Positions 44,564 to 53,214 of a DNA stretch of 64,000 nucleotides are shown one piece after another. The position numbers were made by a program, and so were the translations under genes. The DNA comes from JALEFZ01 sp039820545. GTDB taxonomy: Bacteria > Bacteroidota > Bacteroidia > J057. The DNA is taken from positions 15,469 through 79,468 of the forward strand of contig JBCBPW010000022.1 of assembly GCA_039820545.1 (NCBI GenBank), written 5' to 3'. The notes beneath the pieces were generated by a model. That model did no database searches and was not told the origin of the DNA. It saw only the letters and a program-made list of their open reading frames with translations. The first letter of the stretch is position 1. Every line of letters begins with the position of its first letter.

Positions 44564-45565
44564 ATGCCCACCAATCGCAACGCCCTCATTCGCTACAAGA
44601 CCATTGATAAATGTCTACAAAACCGCTACCGAAAGTGGACGCTTAAGGATTTGATTGAGGCTTGCTCGGAGGCACTTTATGAATATGAAGGAATAGATAA
44701 GGGGGTGAGTCGCCGAACGGTGCAGGCAGACATCCAGATGATGCGCAGTGACAAGCTAGGATATAACGCACCTATTATTGTTCTCGAGAAAAAATACTAC
44801 ACGTATGAAGACCCCCACTTCAGCATCACGAATATTCCCCTTTCGGAGCAGGATTTGAGTAAACTGCATGAGACCATAGAGTTTATGCGGCAGTTTCGGG
44901 GATTTTCTCACTTTAGGGAGCTGGACGGAATGGTTCAGAAACTGGAAGATCGTATCTATGCACAGAAAAATCAATCTCACCCTGTCATTGACTTTGAAAA
45001 GAATGACAACCTCAAAGGAATCGAATATCTGGATACCTTATATCAAGCCATTATCCATTCGAAGACCTTAAAAATCACCTACCAGTCATTCCGCGCACGA
45101 CAGGAAGCATCGATCACTCTTTTCCCTTATTGGCTGAAGGAGTTTCGCAATCGGTGGTTTGTTGTGGGGATGAAGGAAGGTCAAAAAGACCTGACCAATC
45201 TAGCACTAGATCGTATCATGGCCATCGAGCAGTGTGACCTACCCTACAAAGAAAATGTACACTTTGATTTACGGACATATTACCAACATGTCATTGGCGC
45301 TTCCGTAAGCGAAAATCTGGCACCTATTCAAGTCTTACTCCTTGTCAGCAGAAGACATGCCCCCTACCTGTTGACCAAACCACTGCATCACTCTCAAGAG
45401 GAAGTCCGTAGAGATGCATTTGGGATCACCATTCAATTGGTGGTGCAGCACAATTTCGAGCTGGAAAAAGAAATCCTCTCTCATGGCGAAAATGTGCAAG
45501 TACTAGCTCCCGAGTCACTCAAAAGACGGATCAAAGAACGCTTGAAAACCAACCTGGAGAAGTAA
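44564..45565 (+). CDS. WYL-domain transcriptional regulator
   Basis: 333 residues. The N-terminal 70 residues contain a winged helix ('TLKDLIEACSEALYEYEGIDKGVSRRTVQADIQMMRS'). The WYL domain is about 150-235: 'LKITYQSFRARQEASITLFPYWLKEFRNRWFVVGM'. A WCX C-terminal extension follows ('PIQVLLLVSRRHAPYLLTKPLHHSQEEV'). WYL domains sense nucleic-acid ligands or nucleotides and often control DNA-damage and defence genes. Here the neighbour is an RNA ligase, so an RNA-end or cyclic-phosphate signal is a plausible but untested input. Confidence 0.88.
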   Translation: MPTNRNALIRYKTIDKCLQNRYRKWTLKDLIEACSEALYEYEGIDKGVSRRTVQADIQMMRSDKLGYNAPIIVLEKKYYTYEDPHFSITNIPLSEQDLSKLHETIEFMRQFRGFSHFRELDGMVQKLEDRIYAQKNQSHPVIDFEKNDNLKGIEYLDTLYQAIIHSKTLKITYQSFRARQEASITLFPYWLKEFRNRWFVVGMKEGQKDLTNLALDRIMAIEQCDLPYKENVHFDLRTYYQHVIGASVSENLAPIQVLLLVSRRHAPYLLTKPLHHSQEEVRRDAFGITIQLVVQHNFELEKEILSHGENVQVLAPESLKRRIKERLKTNLEK

Positions 45566-45604
45566 GAAGGTGATCTGAATATCAAAGGCCTTCAAGTCAA
45601 AGTT

Positions 45605-46276
45605 ATGCAGCTCGAACATAAAGGCACTACCTTGCTCAACCATGTCTATACAGGGCGAGAAGCGAATCATATCAAGAGAGTGCTCGATCGAAAGTTGAAT
45701 GAGCATGGACAGAATACGTACTATAAACGTGCATTGCTCCGTGAGATTCCCGACCTGCGAAACTTAATTTTCAATCGCAACCTTGAGAGAATCCTTCATG
45801 CTGTAGACCCAGAAGCAAGATTGACGAAGGCAACTTTTATCAGCAAGGAGCCTCAATCCAATTGGTACGTGACATGGCATCAAGACATGGCCATCAATGT
45901 GAAAGCCCGAAAAGAGGTTCCAGGATACAGTGGTTGGACGCAAAAGGATGGGATTACCAGTGTGTTACCTCCTGAAGAAGTATCGAAGAAAACTTTTGCA
46001 GTCAGGATACACTTGGATCACACAGACGAACAGAATGGTGCCCTTAAAGTCTTGCCTGGCTCCCACAAGCAACGTTTGACAGATGAACAAATTTCGCTCA
46101 TTACAGAAAATTCTATTTCGAATACATGTGAAGTAGGAGCAGGAGGAATTCATCTGATGAAGCCTCTCATTTTGCATGCATCTTCTAAGTTGAAAAGCCA
46201 ACGAAAGCGGAGGGTGATTCACTTGGAGTTTTGTTCGGCGGAGCTAGAAGGGGGATTGGAGTGGAGCGAGGGTTAG
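45605..46276 (+). CDS. Phytanoyl-CoA dioxygenase (PhyH)-like Fe(II)/2-oxoglutarate oxygenase
   Basis: 223 residues. The iron-binding facial triad is visible as His92 and Asp94 in 'TWHQDMAINVK' and the distal His191 in 'LILHASSK', followed by Arg residues (RKRRVIHLEF) that would hold 2-oxoglutarate. 'VRIHLDHTDEQNGALKVLPGSHK' is the PhyH family signature. The protein is short for the family. The substrate is unknown. It is 39 bases downstream of the WYL gene on the same strand, so the two may be co-transcribed. It is convergent with the FG-GAP gene. Confidence 0.85.
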   Translation: MQLEHKGTTLLNHVYTGREANHIKRVLDRKLNEHGQNTYYKRALLREIPDLRNLIFNRNLERILHAVDPEARLTKATFISKEPQSNWYVTWHQDMAINVKARKEVPGYSGWTQKDGITSVLPPEEVSKKTFAVRIHLDHTDEQNGALKVLPGSHKQRLTDEQISLITENSISNTCEVGAGGIHLMKPLILHASSKLKSQRKRRVIHLEFCSAELEGGLEWSEG

Positions 46277-46401
46277 AACGGTGTATGAGATATGTCATCT
46301 CACTGAGAAAAGAAGCTTCGGGTAGTTCTCCCCACTCATAGACGAACATATTTTGAGAATATGGTGGAGGAATAGAAACACATTTTGGGGGCTACAATTC
46401 A

Positions 46402-46439
46402 TATAAAAAGTGAAAGGCTGCCCACATAGACAACCTTTC
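46402..46439 (-). terminator. Terminator of the FG-GAP gene
   Basis: On the minus strand GAAAGGTTG (46439-46431) pairs with CAGCCTTTC (46420-46412) with one wobble, followed by ACTTTTTATAT. It lies 25 bases past the stop codon. Confidence 0.75.
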
Positions 46440-46464
46440 TTCCACAAAGGAAAACCTCTGAAAT

Positions 46465-49400
46465 CTAATGCTTGATCAATTTTAAGACTTGTACCTTGTC
46501 CTGAAAGGCTACTTGGACGAAATAAGTCCCTGGTGCAAGCGCTTGTATATCCACAGGTATCTGGTAGGTGCCTCGGGCAAGTTGCCGCTGATATATGCCG
46601 CGTATGTGTCGTCCCTGCATATCCCAAAGGGTAAGGTTTACTTCTCCATGATTGGGCAGGCTGAACTTGATTTTCACCTGGTCATTGGCTGGATTGGGAA
46701 ACAACTGACTTTCCAGTACTGCCTCAGGTGCCAAAGCCTCTTCTATACTTGTCAATGCACCCAAACCGAGCGGACGGAAGCCCGTATTGTTGTCCTCATG
46801 TACCTCATCTATCAGGTTGTTGGGATCGATCACCACATAGATTCTAGGTGCTGGATCGATTCCTGCTGGAACTTTACATTGAAAGCGAACAGTCGTCCTC
46901 TCTCTAGCCAAGAATGCATCACTGACTTTCGGGCTGGTATTTCCATTGATGTCTGCCAGCAACGTGCCCCCAAGGTTAGGATTCCCTGCGTACAATTGGA
47001 ACGCCACTTCGCCGATGTAGTCTGTGAAACTATAGTTATGGATCAGCGCAGTGATTTCTATCGTGTCTCCTGTGACAAAGGAAGTTTTGTCAACGAATAC
47101 GGATTTTGAAAGGCGTTTCAGGTCCAAATCATCTATAAAGGCGGGATTTTTAGCTTCCTCCATTCGCCAAGGTAAAATCATGGTTAGGTCAGGCTTATTG
47201 CCATAGTTGGTGGACCAAAATGTTGGGATGCCGACTGTTTCGTCAGGAAGATCCACTGCAAAGCCTAGGGTCAAGGCTCCATTTCTTGCCCAGTAGGCAG
47301 ATGGTTTGACAGTGTAGCGCGCGTTTTGGCTGCCTGACTCAAAAGCAGAGGCTAAGTTCGCATTCAGGTTATTGGTAAAACCGACCTCGGTATAAACCTC
47401 ACTGCTGTGTGTCTTGATTTCTTCGCGATTGTAGGTACCATTCACATCAAATCCTGCTTGGAAGATCTTAAAGCTACCCGAACCTGAAACATTGACATCT
47501 ACCCCAAACTTCTTGGTCGTGGAAACCGAATTGTTATTAAAACTGGACCACGACATCGTGAAGGTACCTCCACCTCCTGCACCAATTTGATCCCCTGTTC
47601 CTTCCACGATCAGCTCATCAAGCCCTACGTAGTCATCAAAGTTGCTCAGTTTGGCATACGAAAATAGATTTCCAGGCTCATGATCTGGCATGTAGTCCAA
47701 CAAAGAGGTGGACTTGGACTCAAACCATGAGTCTATCGGTGGTCCGTCACGCATCAGGGCCAAGACATACCCAATGGTCACTCCACTAGAATCTACGGGA
47801 TATTCAAATACATCATACTCCTGGATGATACCATAGATCTGGTCATCAGATTTGGCTGTTTTTTTAGTGGAAATGGTCACAGTCTCAGTATTGGTTTGAG
47901 TAGCGGAAAATTCCTCTCCGTATCGAGCTGTGATAGATGTTTTGAGTTCATTGCCCAGCTTGGAAATTCCGCCAGAAATCGTGGCACTCAGCCCCCAATC
48001 AGAATTGAGCGTAGTTTCCATCGTTTGAGAGGTAGAGCTGACCGCTTGATATTCTGAACTGAATGTCGTAGTCACGGCACTTCCAGGCCAGTTGGTGGCC
48101 GCAGGGTAAGCGTCAAAGATATCGGCTTCATTTCCATTTACAATGTCAAAATGATGAGGAGGAGCATTGTTGACGATCAGTGGGGTAAAGGTAGCACGTC
48201 GGCTGCGCGTAGGCTCTTTGAGGAAGACACGTCCTTCTTTGAATTCTCCAAAAACGGCCGCAAAATGATAACTGTCTGATTGACCTCCATAAGGGACTTT
48301 TTGAAATTCTTTTTCTCCCTTGGTTTCTAAACCCCAGTTCGTTGTATTGGGCGTAACGATAAGATTGAGGCGAAGGACAGATACCTTCAGGCTATGGGTA
48401 GGATTGCCCGAGCTACCATCATCATCTGTGGTGACCACAAGGATATCTGGAATTTGGTCATAATCTGCATCACCTACGGATAGGTATTGATTTCCTGCGA
48501 CCAGTTGATAAAATTGATCCTGAACATTCCCCACACTTCCATTAGTCAAATGGGTAATGTTTCCAGCATTAGCAAAGTATAGATCCAAGGATCCGTTCCA
48601 AGCGACTATTGTGTAATAATCGATATCTCCCAATAAGTATCCTGCTTCAATGGAGATGGCTACCTTTTCTCCATTTCCATCAATCCGTCTGTCGGGGGCT
48701 GCAAAAGCTACGGGGGCATCAATGTCAAATACACCAGGAACCAAGTCTGTGATGACGGTATGCAATTCTCGGTAGATTTCTGCGCTATTGTTGGGATTCT
48801 GATAAGCCAGTGCCACCGCAAGGATGTCTTCACCTGATAGGCGATCCAAAGTCTTGATGGCTACATTTTCCCAGCCGTTTGAAGAACCTGTAGGGGTGAT
48901 CATTGTCTTACCTCTTTTAAGGACCTGATAGACGGGATTATTAGGCGGATTGGGGACCCTTACCTCAAACATTTGTGTGTAACACTGGCGGGTATTGTTC
49001 GCCCCTTGTTCAAAAGCGACCACAGCTATGTCCAATTGACCATTGTTATCATAATCGCCTATTGCCACATCAAAGGCTTCAAAATCCTCTCCATTTAGGG
49101 GTACATATGACTGAACAGAGGCTTGTTTGATCAAAATGGTCGTATATCCCCCAAATCCATCTGGAATGAAGCCTCTCAGTTGGAGGATCAGTTGATTGGT
49201 TGCATTACTTCTTGTCAGCAGCACCAACTCATCCTGGCCATTCCCATCAAAATCTCCGCTGGCCATTTTGACTACACCATTTGCAGGAGTGGGAAGTACG
49301 GTGGGAAAGCCTGAGTTGGGGAAGTTGGTATCTAGATTGCCTTTGCTCACTGTAGGCAACAAGAGTTCTTTGGTACCGTTTGCGAGTTCTACAACCAATA

Positions 49401-49728
49401 CAGGCTCATCATAATTGTCTCCATTGTAGTCAACTGCGATAGCCTGAAGGAATTTTTTGCCGCCTGTTTGATAGGAAGAAGGGTTGAATGTAGTGTTTCT
49501 TTCCAACACCTTCTGTCCCGATGGATCAAAGGAGCCAATGGTGGTTTTGGTAAAGGAGGAAGACGAGCCGCTGGAATGGAGGATCATGAACTCATTGGCT
49601 TCTACGATGGTGTTCACGAGCTGGATGGGGTGGTCGATGACGGTTTGCCCTTTCAGAGAAGGGGAGGAAAAGAGCAAAGCCCATACGATCCATGCACTGA
49701 TGTGGAGAAATGAGGTCTTTTTCATCAT
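46465..49728 (-). CDS. Large secreted FG-GAP-repeat protein with CARDB-like domain and T9SS sorting domain
   Basis: 1087 residues with a signal peptide (MMKKTSFLHISAWIVWALLFSSPSLKG). FG-GAP/VCBS-type repeats with calcium-binding-like loops fill about 30-500 ('DFDGNGQDELVLLTR', 'DYDNNGQLDIAVV', 'DADYDQIPDILVV'). A Ser/Thr-rich, alternating segment (about 560-840) has no named family; its rhythm recalls aerolysin/ETX-like pore-forming proteins. A CARDB-like domain follows (about 900-1000, 'VTGDTIEITALIHNYSFTDYIGEVAFQL'), then a type A sorting domain ('LFPNPANDQVKIKF'). It is likely a surface or secreted protein. A 55-base relic homologous to its CARDB-like region lies at 57259-57313. Confidence 0.85.
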   Translation of the reverse strand: MMKKTSFLHISAWIVWALLFSSPSLKGQTVIDHPIQLVNTIVEANEFMILHSSGSSSSFTKTTIGSFDPSGQKVLERNTTFNPSSYQTGGKKFLQAIAVDYNGDNYDEPVLVVELANGTKELLLPTVSKGNLDTNFPNSGFPTVLPTPANGVVKMASGDFDGNGQDELVLLTRSNATNQLILQLRGFIPDGFGGYTTILIKQASVQSYVPLNGEDFEAFDVAIGDYDNNGQLDIAVVAFEQGANNTRQCYTQMFEVRVPNPPNNPVYQVLKRGKTMITPTGSSNGWENVAIKTLDRLSGEDILAVALAYQNPNNSAEIYRELHTVITDLVPGVFDIDAPVAFAAPDRRIDGNGEKVAISIEAGYLLGDIDYYTIVAWNGSLDLYFANAGNITHLTNGSVGNVQDQFYQLVAGNQYLSVGDADYDQIPDILVVTTDDDGSSGNPTHSLKVSVLRLNLIVTPNTTNWGLETKGEKEFQKVPYGGQSDSYHFAAVFGEFKEGRVFLKEPTRSRRATFTPLIVNNAPPHHFDIVNGNEADIFDAYPAATNWPGSAVTTTFSSEYQAVSSTSQTMETTLNSDWGLSATISGGISKLGNELKTSITARYGEEFSATQTNTETVTISTKKTAKSDDQIYGIIQEYDVFEYPVDSSGVTIGYVLALMRDGPPIDSWFESKSTSLLDYMPDHEPGNLFSYAKLSNFDDYVGLDELIVEGTGDQIGAGGGGTFTMSWSSFNNNSVSTTKKFGVDVNVSGSGSFKIFQAGFDVNGTYNREEIKTHSSEVYTEVGFTNNLNANLASAFESGSQNARYTVKPSAYWARNGALTLGFAVDLPDETVGIPTFWSTNYGNKPDLTMILPWRMEEAKNPAFIDDLDLKRLSKSVFVDKTSFVTGDTIEITALIHNYSFTDYIGEVAFQLYAGNPNLGGTLLADINGNTSPKVSDAFLARERTTVRFQCKVPAGIDPAPRIYVVIDPNNLIDEVHEDNNTGFRPLGLGALTSIEEALAPEAVLESQLFPNPANDQVKIKFSLPNHGEVNLTLWDMQGRHIRGIYQRQLARGTYQIPVDIQALAPGTYFVQVAFQDKVQVLKLIKH

Positions 49729-49996
49729 TGATAAGATTTAGATTTCATGACCTCAATTACCTCCTCAGCCTTTCATTTTGCTTGCAGGTAGGTAGTGGAT
49801 GTTTGTCCATTTGTCGCATGGAAAATGTAAAAAAATAAGACGCTGCTCTATACTTGTACAGAGGTCGCAAAGGCTTGTCTTGATGTCGCAAATAGGCCTT
49901 AAGTAGTCGGACAGATGAAATAAGGTAATGATGCAAATCTTATCACTACTAACGCTTTAAGTCTGTAGTCTGACGTCTTTTCACCTGACTTCTTAC

Positions 49997-52900
49997 TTAA
50001 GATCCCCCAGAAGTCCATTTTGAGGGAGAGCTACCAAATTTCTCTGTAAAGATCCTAGAGAAATAGGCTGGCGAAGAAATACCTACAGCATCGGCGATTT
50101 CGGAGATGTTGCCAAAGTTTGCTTCGAGCAATTGCTTGGCGCGCTGAAGGCGGAAGTTGCGGATGAAGAGGCTGGGGGATTGCCCCGTCAAGGCTTTGAG
50201 TTTGCGGTGTAATTGGGATCTGCTCAAGGCCATATGATCGGCCACTTCTTCGACCGACATGTCAGTGTGATCTATGTGTGCTTCTAGATAGTCGGTCAGT
50301 TTTCTGAGAAATAGAGCCTCCTGCGAGCTTACGGCTACTTCTGATGGACTCAAAACCACCTCGCCTTGGAACCGAACTTGTAGATGCTGTTGGTTTTTGA
50401 GGGCATTTTGTAGAACCAATTGGAGTTCGCGGGCATGAAACGGCTTACTCAGAAAAGCGTGCGCTTCTTGCTCCAGGCCCTCCATTCGCTGGACATCGCT
50501 AGACTTGGCGGTGAGGAAAATGACAGGAATGTGATCGGTTTTGCTGTCCGCCTTTAATGCCTGAATGAACGCCATGCCATCCATTTCTGGCATCATGATG
50601 TCTGATATCACGATGTCTGGAATTTCTTTTTGAGCCAATGCTAAGGCTTCCTTTCCATTGGAACCTATCATGAGCCTAAAATCTGACTGTAAAATGCTGG
50701 CAATGTATTCCTGCATATCGGGAATATCCTCTGCCAACAACACAAGCGGAGCCTCTTCAGGCGCTGCCTGCTGATCAGGTGTGGAAGATGTTATCGGCTC
50801 GATCTTTGGTTCTACCTGTTGAACTTGTTCCTTGAAAAAATTGATTTGATCGTCAGACAAATGCGCTTTTCCCTTGAGGAATGTCAGAGTAAATGTGGTC
50901 CCCTTCCCCCAGTCACTTTGAAGGGCGATGGTCCCTCCATGGAGTTCTGTCAATTCTTTGCTAATAGCCAATCCGATACCTGTTCCTGCCTCTTCGGGCT
51001 GCGGATGGCCACTTGCCTGAAAATAAGGATCGAAGATGTGGGCTTGCTGAAGAGGAGGAATTCCTGGTCCATTGTCTTCCACAGAGATCGAGACGGATTG
51101 AGCATCTTGAGTCAGTCGGACATATAGCTTCCCTTTTTCGGGGACAAACTTACATCCATTGGACAGGAGATTGCTCAGGATCTGCTGAAACTTTTCTGCG
51201 TCCAGATAAAGCTCGACTTCTGCTTCAGGAAGGAATAGTTGGTAGTCCAAGGCTTTGAGTTCTGCTTTGGAGTCAAAGGAGGTAAAAATGTACCGAATCA
51301 AGGGCTTGACTTGGACAGGACGAGCTTGGAGTTCAAGTTTACCTGCCTTTACTTTGGATAAATCCATGACTTGATTGACGAGCTTGAGCAGGGATTGCGC
51401 ATTGCGCTGCATCAATTGAAGCTTTTGGCTTCTACTTCCTTCTTGTTCTGTTTCTAGCAATTGATTGAGAGGTCCCAAAATGAGGGTCAAAGGAGTCCTG
51501 AGTTCATGCGAAAGTTGGGTAAAAAAGCGCGATTTCATACGATCTAGTTCGCGTTCCTGCTCAAGGAGTTCGTGGTTCTTTTGGGCACGGAAACGCAAAA
51601 AGAGGATAAGCGCCAATGCAATCACAGAGATACCCATGAGACCGAGTAGGAGGAGGTTGCGGCGGTTGTCACTGATCAATTTTTCCTGTGTAAGCTCGGC
51701 AATTTTACGGTCTCGATTTTCGGTTTCGTATTCTAATAATAGGGCCTTATAAGCCTTTTGCGTCTCTTCCTCTTTGAGAGAGTCCTTCAACTGGATATAA
51801 TTTTCCTGCCATTGGTAGGCGGCTTCATAATGATTGCGCTTTTTCTCTATTGTCGCCAATTGCCCTATAGATTCCAACAGGTCTTCCATAGATTGGATTT
51901 CAGTCAGCCCCTCTTTGGCAGATAAGGCCATTTGGTAGGATTTTTCATATTGATTCAGACCAAGGTAGGCTTTCGAAAGACTTAGCTGGGCATTGCTATT
52001 CGCATAAATATCTGATTGAGGGTCGAGCTGGTTTTGAATATCTAAGAGCTTCTCAATGACTAATGCATATTTCTTCTCTTCCAACAAGAGATCTGCTAGA
52101 TTTATCTCCAAGAAGATCCCATAATCCCGATGCAGAGATCGATCTATTTTTCCCTCCCAAGGCACATGCTTCAGAATAGAATCCACTCGATGCAGGACCG
52201 CATAAGCTTGATACAATTGATCTGTCTTTCTCCATAAGATGGACATGTTGATCAAGCTGGGAATTTGACTCAAAAGATCTCCTCTAGCATTTCCGATCGA
52301 AATGGATTTCTCATAGTACTCAATGGCTTCTTCAAATCGTTCTTTACGGTCCAATACCTGCGCAATGTCCCCATAGGTAAAAACGAGTCCTGTGGAATCT
52401 TTGAGTCTTTCCAGCCAGCGCGTATTTTCTAGGTAAGATGTAAAGGCTAGATCATAAAGCGCTTGTCCTAAATAAAAGTTCCCATCCTTAGAATATGAGA
52501 GGGCGATGATGCTGCTATCTCCTAATTCGGTTGCCTTCTGCCGATACAACTCATTGTAATATAAGGCACTGTCTAGCTGATTTACTTTTAGGTAGGTATT
52601 GGGCAAGTAACCATAGGCTAGCAACACTTCCTGCTCAACGTTCCCTCTTTTGGCGACTCTGAGCCCGCGCTGATAAGCATCAATGGCGTCATCGTATCTC
52701 TTCAGGAAAAAGTAGATATGGCCTAGGATAAAGCTGGATTTGATCTTTCCCCAGTCGTATTGCAAGGAATCGGAAATACGATAAGCATCTGTGCTGTAAC
52801 GTTCGGCTTCTTCGTCTGAAACGAGGATAGATTGGGTGAGATTAAGATAGGTGTTGACCAACTGGGTATCTTGTACGACAGGAAGCAATTGACGCATAGA

Positions 52901-53026
52901 ATCGACTTCCTGTTCCGTATAATTGGCTTGTGCGGAATCTGCTAATCTGACCATCAAAACGAATAACATCCCTACTATAAGGATCTTTTGGAAGAAACAA
53001 TGAATGGATATTATTCGTTTTCTCAT
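49997..53026 (-). CDS. Hybrid two-component system protein: TPR sensor, histidine kinase, receiver, AraC output
   Basis: About 1009 residues from the ATG at 53026, which opens a signal sequence; the frame runs six codons further upstream. The periplasmic part (about 40-440) consists of TPR repeats. A transmembrane helix (about 455-480, 'LLLLGLMGISVIALALILFL') leads to HisKA ('SRFFTQLSHELRTPLTL'), HATPase_c ('NLLSNGCKF', 'VEDNGPGIPP', 'GTGIGLAISKEL'), a receiver ('LLAEDIPDMQEYI', 'VISDIMMPEMDGM') and a C-terminal AraC-type HTH ('MALSRSQLHRKLKALTG', 'ISSPAYFSRIFTEKFG'). It is a one-protein signal pathway, as common in Bacteroidota. The target is unknown; it may be the neighbouring FG-GAP gene. 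Confidence 0.92.
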   Translation of the reverse strand: MRKRIISIHCFFQKILIVGMLFVLMVRLADSAQANYTEQEVDSMRQLLPVVQDTQLVNTYLNLTQSILVSDEEAERYSTDAYRISDSLQYDWGKIKSSFILGHIYFFLKRYDDAIDAYQRGLRVAKRGNVEQEVLLAYGYLPNTYLKVNQLDSALYYNELYRQKATELGDSSIIALSYSKDGNFYLGQALYDLAFTSYLENTRWLERLKDSTGLVFTYGDIAQVLDRKERFEEAIEYYEKSISIGNARGDLLSQIPSLINMSILWRKTDQLYQAYAVLHRVDSILKHVPWEGKIDRSLHRDYGIFLEINLADLLLEEKKYALVIEKLLDIQNQLDPQSDIYANSNAQLSLSKAYLGLNQYEKSYQMALSAKEGLTEIQSMEDLLESIGQLATIEKKRNHYEAAYQWQENYIQLKDSLKEEETQKAYKALLLEYETENRDRKIAELTQEKLISDNRRNLLLLGLMGISVIALALILFLRFRAQKNHELLEQERELDRMKSRFFTQLSHELRTPLTLILGPLNQLLETEQEGSRSQKLQLMQRNAQSLLKLVNQVMDLSKVKAGKLELQARPVQVKPLIRYIFTSFDSKAELKALDYQLFLPEAEVELYLDAEKFQQILSNLLSNGCKFVPEKGKLYVRLTQDAQSVSISVEDNGPGIPPLQQAHIFDPYFQASGHPQPEEAGTGIGLAISKELTELHGGTIALQSDWGKGTTFTLTFLKGKAHLSDDQINFFKEQVQQVEPKIEPITSSTPDQQAAPEEAPLVLLAEDIPDMQEYIASILQSDFRLMIGSNGKEALALAQKEIPDIVISDIMMPEMDGMAFIQALKADSKTDHIPVIFLTAKSSDVQRMEGLEQEAHAFLSKPFHARELQLVLQNALKNQQHLQVRFQGEVVLSPSEVAVSSQEALFLRKLTDYLEAHIDHTDMSVEEVADHMALSRSQLHRKLKALTGQSPSLFIRNFRLQRAKQLLEANFGNISEIADAVGISSPAYFSRIFTEKFGSSPSKWTSGGS

Positions 53027-53214
53027 TTCTAAATTTAAGACCATGTTTGGAACAATGAAAATCTAACAAAAAAGCAGAGGCTTTAGGTTCTTGGGAAATG
53101 AATCAAAACGGATGAAGTTTAAGCTCTGACAGCACAAACGTTTCGTAGATTTGAAGTTTCCAATAGGGTCTCATAGAGAATGATCAGAATGGTCAATCTC
53201 AGGAAAGCAGTATC

